From contig DCTC01000001.1 in NCBI GenBank assembly GCA_002329205.1, forward strand, positions 14,794-78,793: 64,000 nucleotides of DNA, given 5' to 3'. This DNA comes from Candidatus Roizmanbacteria bacterium UBA1450 (lineage in GTDB: Bacteria > Patescibacteriota > Microgenomatia > UBA1406 > GWC2-37-13). Below, one piece after another: positions 17,277-25,122 of the stretch. Below the pieces are notes generated by a model. The model made no database searches. It had not been told where the DNA came from and worked only from the letters and a program-made list of their open reading frames with translations. Numbering within the stretch: the first letter of the stretch is position 1; each line of letters begins with the position of its first letter. The translations under genes and the position numbers were made by a program.

Positions 17277-17414
17277 GTAGTATTTTATTTTGACTTATAT
17301 TAAGTACTTCTTAGATATGTATATAATGATTTATACTGTCATGGCAATGTATATGACAAAATTGAGTTGAAGTTTAAAACCTACAAAATGTTGATTTATG
17401 TTACAATACCTAAC

Positions 17415-18716
17415 ATGAAAACATTTAATTCGTTCAGTTTCGGATGTAGGGTGAATCAGGCTGAAATGGAGGCTCTTGACCGCGAATTGCTAGCCAAAGG
17501 TTATGAAAAAAAACCTGATCAACCTGATATTTATATTCTGAATACCTGCTCTGTGACACACAAAGCAGAGCGTGAGGCAAGAAAGCATATCTACAACCTC
17601 AAGCGACAGTTTCCCGACACAAAAGTTGTGGTGACGGGATGTGCTGCCACGAACTGGTCAAAAACCAATACAAAAGTAAACGGAGTAGATTATTTGATAG
17701 ATAATAAGAGTAAAGAGCTCATCGCAGAACTATTGGAGAAGAAATACTATCTCACCATGAGCCCTCCAGACGTAAAAACGGTACAAACATTTGATGAACC
17801 GTCCGAAAATTCGGCTACCGATAAATTTATGAGATCCAAACGCATTATCATCAAAATTCAGGATGGATGTCACCGATTCTGTAGTTTTTGCATCGTCCCG
17901 TACCTCAGAGGATTGCCTCAATCAACGAAAATTGACGATATTGTAAAACAGATACAATCATACCCTGAGTATGTTGAGGCAATTCTTACCGCAATCAATA
18001 CCGAAGCGTACGGCCGGGACACCGGAGAAACTTTTGTTGATTTGATTGATGCTATATTGACAAAGACGGATATACCGCGTATTAGTTTCGGTTCGATTCA
18101 TCCCTGGACTTTTCAGGATGATTTTTTCAATCTATATAGAAAATACGCTGAATCCAATCGTTTTGTCGATTTTTTTCATATTCCGCTTCAGGCAGGCTCG
18201 GATAATATGCTGAAATTGATGAAGCGTGGATATACACGTGCAGAATTCGTAGAAAAACTCCATATGATCAAAGATATCAATGAATTCGCTTTTATAGGCA
18301 CTGATGTCATTGTAGGTTTTCTCGAAGAAACTGATCAGGACTTTGAGGATACGTATTCGTTTCTTGAAGAAACTCCTATATCGCGTTTCCATGTGTTCCG
18401 TTTCTCCAAACGTGAGCATACGGCTGCCTTTTATCTCAGTAAACGTCTGAATCAACCCTCCCCATCAGTGAAAAAAGCACGATCACAACGACTGAGGGTG
18501 CTCTCCGAAAAAAAATATGCTGCTTTTCAGTCAAAACATGTAGGAGAGACTTTTGAAACTCTGGTTCTTGAAAGAAGAGTAGAGGATTACCAGCAGGGTT
18601 TGCTTTCAAATCAAATGCTCGTAAATGTAAAAACAGAAAAAGACTTCACAGGTGAACTCAAGAATGTTAGAATATATGACTACCAGAATGGAGAACTATT
18701 TGGTAAAATAGTCTAG
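17415..18716 (+). CDS. mtaB: Radical SAM methylthiotransferase, MtaB-like
   Basis: Adds a methylthio group to N6-threonylcarbamoyladenosine at tRNA position 37. The 433-residue protein has the UPF0004 N-terminal domain with three cluster cysteines (FSFGCRVNQAE, LNTCSVTHKAE, VTGCAATN), the radical SAM motif DGCHRFCSFCIVPYLRG (CxxxCxxC) and a C-terminal TRAM-like region. NTCSVTHKAE and GCRVNQ fit MtaB better than MiaB. The ATG at 17415 lies seven bases after TACAAT (17402-17407). The tRNA-Asp gene follows after seven bases and may be cotranscribed. Confidence 0.87.
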   Translation: MKTFNSFSFGCRVNQAEMEALDRELLAKGYEKKPDQPDIYILNTCSVTHKAEREARKHIYNLKRQFPDTKVVVTGCAATNWSKTNTKVNGVDYLIDNKSKELIAELLEKKYYLTMSPPDVKTVQTFDEPSENSATDKFMRSKRIIIKIQDGCHRFCSFCIVPYLRGLPQSTKIDDIVKQIQSYPEYVEAILTAINTEAYGRDTGETFVDLIDAILTKTDIPRISFGSIHPWTFQDDFFNLYRKYAESNRFVDFFHIPLQAGSDNMLKLMKRGYTRAEFVEKLHMIKDINEFAFIGTDVIVGFLEETDQDFEDTYSFLEETPISRFHVFRFSKREHTAAFYLSKRLNQPSPSVKKARSQRLRVLSEKKYAAFQSKHVGETFETLVLERRVEDYQQGLLSNQMLVNVKTEKDFTGELKNVRIYDYQNGELFGKIV

Positions 18717-18723
18717 TCATAAA

Positions 18724-18798
18724 GGAGCCGTAGCTCAATTTGGTTAGAGCGCTTCCCTGTCACGGAAGAGGTTGCGGGTTCAAGTCCCGTCGGTTCCG
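18724..18798 (+). tRNA. tRNA-Asp(GTC)
   Basis: Cloverleaf with acceptor GGAGCCG/CGGTTCC, D stem GCTC/GAGC, anticodon stem CTTCC/GGAAG with loop CTGTCAC (anticodon GTC), T stem GCGGG/CCCGT with TTCAAGT loop and discriminator G as expected for Asp. CCA is not encoded. Confidence 0.95.
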
Positions 18799-18879
18799 CA
18801 CTTTTTGCCTTAACCGAAGGGTGAAGAGAGACTGGAGAGGTAGATGACTCGTGAGGGTCTTTTTTTTTGGGTAATAAGA

Positions 18880-18955
18880 CAATTTGGTATAATAAATTTA
18901 TCGGACATTTTAGTCCAGCAGCGCTGTACCCACAGCACGGCTGGGCTTTTTTTTT
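18880..18955 (+). ncRNA. Candidate small terminated RNA or tRNA-Asp unit terminator
   Basis: A TATAAT box (18889-18894) is followed by a small hairpin (GGAC...GTCC, 18903-18916) and then a longer imperfect hairpin (GTCCAGC...GCTGGGC, 18913-18945) ending in nine T. An earlier T run at about 18861-18869 could already end the tRNA transcript. The remaining bases up to 19143 show a second hairpin-like CCCCATTGAT/ATCATGGGG (about 19047-19072) and no gene. Whether this is a small RNA or only a terminator is undecided. Confidence 0.4.
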
Positions 18956-19143
18956 GGAAAAAAATGCAGTTATAAAATTATTTTCACTTATATATAAAGC
19001 TCTTGTCTTGAAATAGAAACGAGTACTAGTATGGACTTGATAACCTCCCCATTGATTGTTTTATCATGGGGGCATTACAAAGTGAATATAACGTTACTAC
19101 AATATAAATGCAGGTTTAAAAGATTTTGATTCGAAAAATACGT

Positions 19144-19314
19144 ATGAAATCGCCTATTAACTGGATCATATATACAAATTCTGTAAAAGAAATACAATTA
19201 CTTCGCAATCTGTCATTTACCGAATCACTTCTAATTGGCATTAAAAAATTATTAATAATCGGTCCAAGTTTACTACTCATTACATTCCTTATATGGTTGG
19301 TCTCTGTGAAATGA
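19144..19314 (+). CDS. Possible small membrane peptide
   Basis: A 56-residue frame with one hydrophobic C-terminal segment (LLIIGPSLLLITFLIWLV). No Shine-Dalgarno sequence and no clear -10 box precede it, and it lies in an AT-rich gene-poor stretch; it may be chance. From 19315 to 19598 I see only AT-rich DNA with a TACAAT box (19573-19578) serving the next gene. Confidence 0.3.
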   Translation: MKSPINWIIYTNSVKEIQLLRNLSFTESLLIGIKKLLIIGPSLLLITFLIWLVSVK

Positions 19315-19598
19315 CATCAAGAATAATATAATATTATTACACTTTTTTAGTTATCACCAAACTTGATCCTCATCTATCTTGAAAATATTAAGTCATCTTA
19401 TAATACGAAAATTACAATTCAATAATTCATTGACTAATAGCCTATAAAATATTATAATACAATTCGTACTTTTACATACTCATAGAGAAAAACATAGATA
19501 TAAACGATAACTTTACTCTTCGAATGCTGAAGAAATGAAGAGATTGTTTGTGTCTATTTCAATTCTCTATGATGCTACAATCACAATAGGAGCCCGAA

Positions 19599-20129
19599 AT
19601 GGCAACAATTCTACCTCCCTCAACGGTTATGGACTGCCTGTACGCGATGCGTGAGAATCGCAATGTCAACGGTTTTGAAGAGGACACCAAAGGTATACTG
19701 CATCCCGTTTTGAGCAACATACCTGACGATACCGGTTTCCGGGAGTACCGTCTCGCGAAGAAATATATCGCAAGGAACGTATCAGTCTACGACCTGCATG
19801 TCTACCGTGATCAGATTGCTGAGCTCTCGGATTATCTCATCATCGATCCGCAGACCGGTGAGGAATTTGTTCGTTCGAAAGACAAATTCGAGCAGCAATT
19901 CGAGCTGGTATGTCGGAACGGGACTGATCATTCAGGAAACCAATGGGCGACCTATCGCTCATCCAAACGATTCTGGGCAATTCAGGCCGGACAAGATCTC
20001 ACAGTAGTCGCTCCGTTCATTTTCACGAAGTACACAATTCGGAAAGGAGAATACCTTATCGTGGATGAAGCAGGAAGCGTCGGCTGCCTGAACGCCGAAG
20101 CATTTCGCGCCACATACGAGCCAATGTAG
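19599..20129 (+). CDS. Hypothetical protein with PGDYL-type C-terminal segment
   Basis: A 176-residue soluble protein with a good Shine-Dalgarno sequence (AGGAG seven or eight bases before the ATG). The C-terminal part, IFTKYTIRKGEYLIVDEAGSVGCLNAEAFRATY, resembles (cited here only as a pattern) the YPGDYL-V-E--F--TY segments often found in phage-like or accessory proteins. Its codons are visibly richer in G and C than those of its neighbours, which fits recent acquisition. Function unknown. Confidence 0.65.
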   Translation: MATILPPSTVMDCLYAMRENRNVNGFEEDTKGILHPVLSNIPDDTGFREYRLAKKYIARNVSVYDLHVYRDQIAELSDYLIIDPQTGEEFVRSKDKFEQQFELVCRNGTDHSGNQWATYRSSKRFWAIQAGQDLTVVAPFIFTKYTIRKGEYLIVDEAGSVGCLNAEAFRATYEPM

Positions 20130-20138
20130 CTTATAGAT

Positions 20139-20168
20139 GGTCCGGGGGGACGTATGTTCCCCCGGACC
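20139..20168. terminator. Strong hairpin between convergent genes
   Basis: A 12-bp stem (GGTCCGGGGGGA with TTCCCCCGGACC, one G-T pair) and a 6-base loop between the stop codons of two convergent genes. There is no long T run on either side, so it may stall polymerase less efficiently than the other terminators. Confidence 0.6.
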
Positions 20169-20179
20169 TGTATTCACAT

Positions 20180-20599
20180 TTACTTCATCAAATTCAAACC
20201 CGTCACATTGTCATGTTCACGGTCAACTGTTCCGTCAAATGTATCCAGTTTTACTTCACAAGTAGCAGAAATCTCCATTTTCTTGACATGGCCTGCTACT
20301 GTTTTTAAATCTTTGTCGCCGAAAACACCATGCGTATGAGCAAATACCTTCCCTTTCACAAGACTGATATTCCCGGTGAGTGAGGTAATCTCGAGTTTTT
20401 CTTCAATTTCCTTCGTATCATACGTTTTTGTTTCCAGGTCATACCAGGCGAGTGAAATTTTTCCGCATGCACCCAATCCATGAAAAAATCCTGCCGTAAT
20501 ATTATTTTCCGTACAAAACGCTTCCATTGAGCTTATGAATTCTTCCCCGCGATCAAACCGAAGTAGATAAGAGTTGTGATACTGTTTAATTATTTTCAT
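20180..20599 (-). CDS. PPC/DUF296 domain protein
   Basis: A 139-residue protein made of a single plant-and-prokaryote-conserved (PPC) domain: LLRFDRGEEFISSMEAFC, GFFHGLGACGKISLAWYD, VFAHTHGVFGDKDLKTVAGH and CEVKLDTFDG. The conserved histidines are present. Bacterial members form trimers; DNA binding or a metabolic role has been proposed, and neither can be settled here. TAGAAT lies six bases before the ATG. Confidence 0.85.
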   Translation of the reverse strand: MKIIKQYHNSYLLRFDRGEEFISSMEAFCTENNITAGFFHGLGACGKISLAWYDLETKTYDTKEIEEKLEITSLTGNISLVKGKVFAHTHGVFGDKDLKTVAGHVKKMEISATCEVKLDTFDGTVDREHDNVTGLNLMK

Positions 20600-20723
20600 T
20601 CCTACATTCTATCATCTGAGATAAAGTAACCTAACAATTCTTACTCCGTACATACATCGATATTATTTTGAATTTACTTTCGTAACCGATTATGTATTTA
20701 CATTATCCAGTATGTTGATTTAA

Positions 20724-21815
20724 ATGAAGCATAACGTTTTACAAAATATTCAAAAAATTGCCGTACTTCGGGCGATAGCACTCGGAGATTTTATAATTGC
20801 ACTTCCGGCACTTAGTGCACTCCGAAAAGCATATTCCCATACTCAAATTTATCTCCTATGCCGTCCGTGGGTACAGGAACTTGGGAAGGGCAGAAACCTT
20901 CCATTTGATCATGTTGTCCCTGTTCCGGTAAGCCGAGGAGTATATGATGAACCGGGACTCAAAGAAAACGAACAGGAATTACAACAATTTTTCAAAAAAC
21001 AGCAACAACAAAAATATGACATAGCGATCCAGCTTCATGGCGGGGGACAGAACTCAAATGTATTTGTGAATAAATTGAATGCCAAGGTTAGCGTGGGAAT
21101 GCGTACGCCTGATGCTCCACTTTTGAAAAAATGGATTCCTTATAGCTTATATCAACATGAAATATTTCGTTATCTGGAAGTAGTATCACTTATTGGTGCC
21201 GAGCCGGTTACTGTTGTTCCCGAGATTCCCGTGATTGAGCAAGATATAAAGGCAGCAGCTCAAATCCTCTCCAAAACAGAAAATGACCTTATCATCTTAC
21301 ATCCTGGAGCAAGTGACTCGAGACGAACATGGCCCCCGGAAAAATTTGCAGAACTTGGTGACCGCCTGGCGATGCAGGGATATACCATAGTACTTACCGG
21401 AACACATCCGGAGCAATCAATAGTCGATCAAGTAGAAAATAGTATGAAACACAAACCGATAAATATCTGCGGTAAAACAAATTTCAATAGTTTGATCGGT
21501 CTCATGCATCAGGCAAAGGTTGTCATATCCAATGACACAGGACCGCTTCATCTGGCCCGTGCAATCGGGACTCCAACTGTAGGAGTTTATTGGTTTCCCA
21601 ATATGATTCATTGGTCACCTATTACCCGTAAACAGAATGAAACAGCAATTTCCTGGCTCCAGAGATGTGAAATTTGTCATGAGCCTCTTTTTGACATTCA
21701 CTCCCAAATACCACTCAATGAAATAGAAGTCTGCGGTCATATGAAATCATATGTAGATATGATTCCTGTTGATGATGTATATCAGAAAACAGAATCAATT
21801 TTATCTGCGCACTGA
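20724..21815 (+). CDS. Glycosyltransferase family 9 (heptosyltransferase-like)
   Basis: A 363-residue GT-B fold enzyme of the ADP-heptose:LPS heptosyltransferase family. It shows AVLRAIALGDFIIALPALSAL at the N-terminus, LHPGASDSRRTWPPEKFAEL in the nucleotide-sugar domain and VISNDTGPLHLARAIGTPTV, the conserved GT9 loop. The C-terminus carries RCEICHE and a further Cys, possibly a small metal site. It lies just before the surface repeat proteins and together with the second GT9 at 36744-37850 fits a heptose-containing surface glycan. Confidence 0.85.
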   Translation: MKHNVLQNIQKIAVLRAIALGDFIIALPALSALRKAYSHTQIYLLCRPWVQELGKGRNLPFDHVVPVPVSRGVYDEPGLKENEQELQQFFKKQQQQKYDIAIQLHGGGQNSNVFVNKLNAKVSVGMRTPDAPLLKKWIPYSLYQHEIFRYLEVVSLIGAEPVTVVPEIPVIEQDIKAAAQILSKTENDLIILHPGASDSRRTWPPEKFAELGDRLAMQGYTIVLTGTHPEQSIVDQVENSMKHKPINICGKTNFNSLIGLMHQAKVVISNDTGPLHLARAIGTPTVGVYWFPNMIHWSPITRKQNETAISWLQRCEICHEPLFDIHSQIPLNEIEVCGHMKSYVDMIPVDDVYQKTESILSAH

Positions 21816-21914
21816 TAACAGAAATAATTTACTTTCTTATTTTTGCTACTTACACATTTTTAACCGCTATCTTTCATAAGTTTTATTATAGGAAGTTAGT
21901 ATTAGCCCCATAAC

Positions 21915-24029
21915 ATGAAAAAAATTAAAAACCATAAGTTTATGAAAATTTCACGTTGCATAACCCTTTCAGGAAAAGCTTTGATTTTTGGCTATCTTTT
22001 TATCAGCATCACTGCTTTCCCATTATCTTTCGCACTCGCACAAGATGCAGAAGTTCCTAATAAACAAGAACTCACCAATCAAATTACACAGGAAGCTTCA
22101 CAGAATTTTCAACAATCAACACAAGAAACACAGTCTCCGCCTTCTCAAGAACAAACATCAAATTCCCAGTCTCAACCATCTCCTTCGGATACACAAGCCA
22201 CAACAGATATAACTAACACCGGGGACAATGCAACAGTTGATAATTCTTCAACGTCGCAGGAAAACACTTCGGTACAAAATAACAATACTGCCGAAATCAA
22301 TCAAGAAATCAACGCAACAGCAAATACCGGGAACAACGAAGCAAGCCGTAATATCAGCTTCGGGGGAAATGCAGGCGTAATTGCAACAGGTAATGCAGGT
22401 GTGAGTACCAATCAAAAAGCTGCCGCAAACAGCAATACAACCGGAATCGGTACATCTTCAGGAGCATCTTCTACATCCAATACTACCAATACAGGCAACG
22501 GTTTAACAACAACAACATCTTCACAAAGTACAAAACTTACTATGGTCAGCAATGACAACACAGCAATAATCAATCAAGCAGTGAATGCAGAAGCGAATAC
22601 CGGTGGCAATAAAGCTGATCGCAATATCAGTTTTGGAGGAAGTGCCGGGGTCATACTGACCGGAACAGCATATACATCCACAAATTTTCTGGCCACAGCC
22701 AACGGCAATGTGGTAATCGTGGGAGGAGAAGACAACGGCAACGGCCCGGGAAGTGGCGCATCAATTTATATTTTGAATACAGGAAATAACGGTTTTTTCC
22801 GGTCCAGCTCTCTTCTGAATCACTCGACAGCTGTACAGAATACAAATTATGCAACCGTCAATCAAAGTTGCGGATCTCCGCAAGGACCAGCTCTTTGTAT
22901 GGCAAATACCGGTTACAATCACGCTGATAGAAATATCGGCCTCAATGGAAGTGCAGGAGTCATACAGACAGGAAATGCGGTAGTTTATGTTGATCTCAAT
23001 GCGGATGTCAATACAAATGAGACTGAGATTTCAGGGGGTGCCCAGACATCCAGTGCAACAAATACTGAAATTCTGAATACAGGGAATGACTCAAAAGTGG
23101 AGACCTCATCAGAAACAAATTCAAATAATGATATTTCCAATACAAACAGAGCGGACATTAACCAGCAGGTATACGCTACTGCCAATACTGGCTACAATAC
23201 GGCAAACAGAAATATAAGTTTCGGCGGTGACGCAGGAGTAATTCTGACAGGCGATGCTGCGGTGCTTGTCGATATGGAAGCAAAAGCAAATGCGAATTCA
23301 GCAGAATTAACAACATCGACATCAACAGATCCGGAGGACACAGCAAGCTTGAATGATCCTCACTATTCCGCCTGCAGTCCAGCCCAACAACAATCGGATA
23401 TAATGAATACGGGAAATGATGTCCAAATAGATTCATCAGCATCTGAGAATTCAAACACAACCGTACAGAACAATAACATTGCCTATCTCACTCAGCAGAT
23501 ACTCGGTTCTGCCAATACCGGTGAAAATACAACAAATAGAAATATTGGTCAGGAGACCGGTATTATTTATACCGGTGATGCCGCTTTTCTTACACAAGCC
23601 TCTGCTGCAGTAAATAAGAATACAACCAAAATCGGATGTGCAATTGCGGCAGTTGTTGATCCCACTCCCACGCCCCCACAGAATCCGTCACCGACTCCAA
23701 CATCAGCTCCACATCCGACCAGTACACCATCCCCAACACCTTCCGTGAACGGGAATGGCAACAATGGAGGAGGCGGAAACAACGGAGGAGGAACCTCAAA
23801 CGGAACAACAAAAACAACTACAACTGTATTCAAAGGAGGAATCCCTCTGGCATCGTTAGGAGATGTACTTGGCGCTTCTATATCAGTAAGCAGGCTTCCG
23901 ACCACAGGTCCAGAAGATACAATTACCTTTCTACTTGCTGCAATGGCAGTGCTCATCTCCGGTGACTTTCTTCGACGGACTGATTTTGCTTCCAGCAATT
24001 ACAAGTTCAAAAATAATGAAAGGGGGTGA
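21915..24029 (+). CDS. Secreted repeat protein with five NTGN repeats and LPxTG-type tail
   Basis: A 704-residue extracellular protein. Order of parts: signal peptide (1-42, ending FALA), Gln/Ser/Thr-rich linker (43-100), five repeats of 79-110 residues starting at about 101, 192, 288, 388 and 498, a Pro/Thr then Gly/Asn-rich stalk (about 580-640), SLGDVLGA, LPTTG (662-666), a hydrophobic segment (about 670-688) and a basic tail. Each repeat has the pattern NTGN...VQN.N.A.INQ...ANTG.N.A.RNISFGG.AGVI.TG.A, rich in Asn, Thr, Ala and Gly. The tail is a sortase-type sorting signal. The repeat family is unknown to me; a beta-solenoid is likely. First gene of a probable three-gene unit. Confidence 0.8.
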   Translation: MKKIKNHKFMKISRCITLSGKALIFGYLFISITAFPLSFALAQDAEVPNKQELTNQITQEASQNFQQSTQETQSPPSQEQTSNSQSQPSPSDTQATTDITNTGDNATVDNSSTSQENTSVQNNNTAEINQEINATANTGNNEASRNISFGGNAGVIATGNAGVSTNQKAAANSNTTGIGTSSGASSTSNTTNTGNGLTTTTSSQSTKLTMVSNDNTAIINQAVNAEANTGGNKADRNISFGGSAGVILTGTAYTSTNFLATANGNVVIVGGEDNGNGPGSGASIYILNTGNNGFFRSSSLLNHSTAVQNTNYATVNQSCGSPQGPALCMANTGYNHADRNIGLNGSAGVIQTGNAVVYVDLNADVNTNETEISGGAQTSSATNTEILNTGNDSKVETSSETNSNNDISNTNRADINQQVYATANTGYNTANRNISFGGDAGVILTGDAAVLVDMEAKANANSAELTTSTSTDPEDTASLNDPHYSACSPAQQQSDIMNTGNDVQIDSSASENSNTTVQNNNIAYLTQQILGSANTGENTTNRNIGQETGIIYTGDAAFLTQASAAVNKNTTKIGCAIAAVVDPTPTPPQNPSPTPTSAPHPTSTPSPTPSVNGNGNNGGGGNNGGGTSNGTTKTTTTVFKGGIPLASLGDVLGASISVSRLPTTGPEDTITFLLAAMAVLISGDFLRRTDFASSNYKFKNNERG

Positions 24030-24040
24030 AACAAAGAAAC

Positions 24041-24970
24041 ATGTTAAACAAAAAAGCATTACTAACTGGATTTTCATTGCTCGCAGTAATGGGATTGATC
24101 GGCACACCCGTAGCACTCGCCGCCACTGATGCAACAAGCATCGTGAATAGCGGTGATGATGTTGACATAGATACAACATCCAGCTCTTCAACTAATGTCA
24201 ATGTTAACAACACAAATATTGCAAATGTAACACAGCAGGTTACTTCACAGGTAAACACCGGAAATAACTCAGCTGACCAGAACATTAGTCTGGACGGACA
24301 AGGTACCGGAATTATGACCGGAAACGCCATGTCACAAGTTGGATTAAATGTAGATGCCAATCACAACATGACTGCAGTCGCAGTAGGCGGCAGCAGTGGT
24401 GATACCAATATGACTGATATCGTCAATACAGGTGATGATGCAGATATTGACACCACAGCCCGTTCTCGTACAAGAGTGAACGTTAATAACTTTAACCAAG
24501 CTTTTGTTCAACAAGCCGCGACAGTCCAAGCCAACTCCGGTAACAATGATGCAGATCAAAATATCGGTGATGGCCCCTCCATTATGACCGGCAATGCTGG
24601 TGCAGCTGTTGGTTTCAACGCAGATGTCAATCACAATGACACTGCAATTGCTCTCGGCAGCGGGCTCAGTGCCACCCAGAATGGAGATGGAAATTTCACG
24701 AGCATTGTCAACACCGGCGATGACCTGGATGCTGATACTCGTGTCAGAACTCGTACACGAATAACCAGCAATAGCACAAATATTATGTCTGTTCTTCAAA
24801 GTACCTTGAGTCAAAGCAACACAGGGGACAATGATGCAGATCAGAATATCGGTGGTACAGGTCTTATGACTGGTGCTGCAGGTACACAAGTCGGTTCTAC
24901 AGCTGGCGGCAATCATAATGCGACCTTCTTCGGTGACATTATGGATATGCTGTTCTTCTGGATGAGCTAA
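24041..24970 (+). CDS. Secreted repeat protein with three NTGDD repeats
   Basis: A 309-residue exported protein with a signal peptide (about 1-27, ending ALA) and three repeats of about 90 residues: NTGDD.D.DT...RTRVNVNN.N...VQQ......NTGNNDADQNI....IMTGNA....G..AD.NHN. They are recognisably of the same family as in the preceding protein but more acidic, and there is no stalk or LPxTG, so it may be a secreted or assembled partner. An in-frame GTG at 24026 overlaps the upstream stop codon as GTGA and may be the coupled start; AGGGGGTGA precedes the ATG. It ends in a short hydrophobic MLFFWM segment. Confidence 0.75.
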   Translation: MLNKKALLTGFSLLAVMGLIGTPVALAATDATSIVNSGDDVDIDTTSSSSTNVNVNNTNIANVTQQVTSQVNTGNNSADQNISLDGQGTGIMTGNAMSQVGLNVDANHNMTAVAVGGSSGDTNMTDIVNTGDDADIDTTARSRTRVNVNNFNQAFVQQAATVQANSGNNDADQNIGDGPSIMTGNAGAAVGFNADVNHNDTAIALGSGLSATQNGDGNFTSIVNTGDDLDADTRVRTRTRITSNSTNIMSVLQSTLSQSNTGDNDADQNIGGTGLMTGAAGTQVGSTAGGNHNATFFGDIMDMLFFWMS

Positions 24971-24981
24971 TCTTGTAGGGT

Positions 24982-25020
24982 TTTCCAGTGCTCCGGGGTG
25001 TATACCCCGGAGCACGGAAA
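24982..25020 (+). terminator. Large hairpin between second and third surface genes
   Basis: An 11-bp GC-rich perfect stem (24988-24998 with 25005-25015) with a 6-base loop extends by five more pairs (TTTCC/GGAAA) past one bulge. The 3' strand GGAAAGGATT can instead pair with AATCTTTTCC at about 25040-25049, giving a competing hairpin. A T-rich stretch follows only after about eight bases, so this may be a leaky terminator or a processing site. Confidence 0.55.
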
Positions 25021-25122
25021 GGATTATTTATTTTATAAAATCTTTTCCTGATAGTCTGTAAGAAAACGCAGTTTGTTTTTGGTTCTTTATAAAAGGATTT
25101 GAAACAAATTACGTAGGATATT

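Noticed and set aside
17196..17280. ydaO (c-di-AMP) riboswitch before the lysozyme-like gene
   Set aside because: Too short, and none of the conserved ydaO sequence blocks can be seen; only one hairpin is present.
23567..23998. Minus-strand open frame opposite the stalk of surface protein 1
   Set aside because: It mirrors the Pro/Thr and Gly-rich repeats of the plus-strand gene; low-complexity shadow.
22200..24970. Curlin-type repeats in the surface proteins
   Set aside because: The Asn/Gln-rich look is similar, but the repeat is four to five times longer and lacks the curlin SxxxxxGxxNxAxxxQ spacing.
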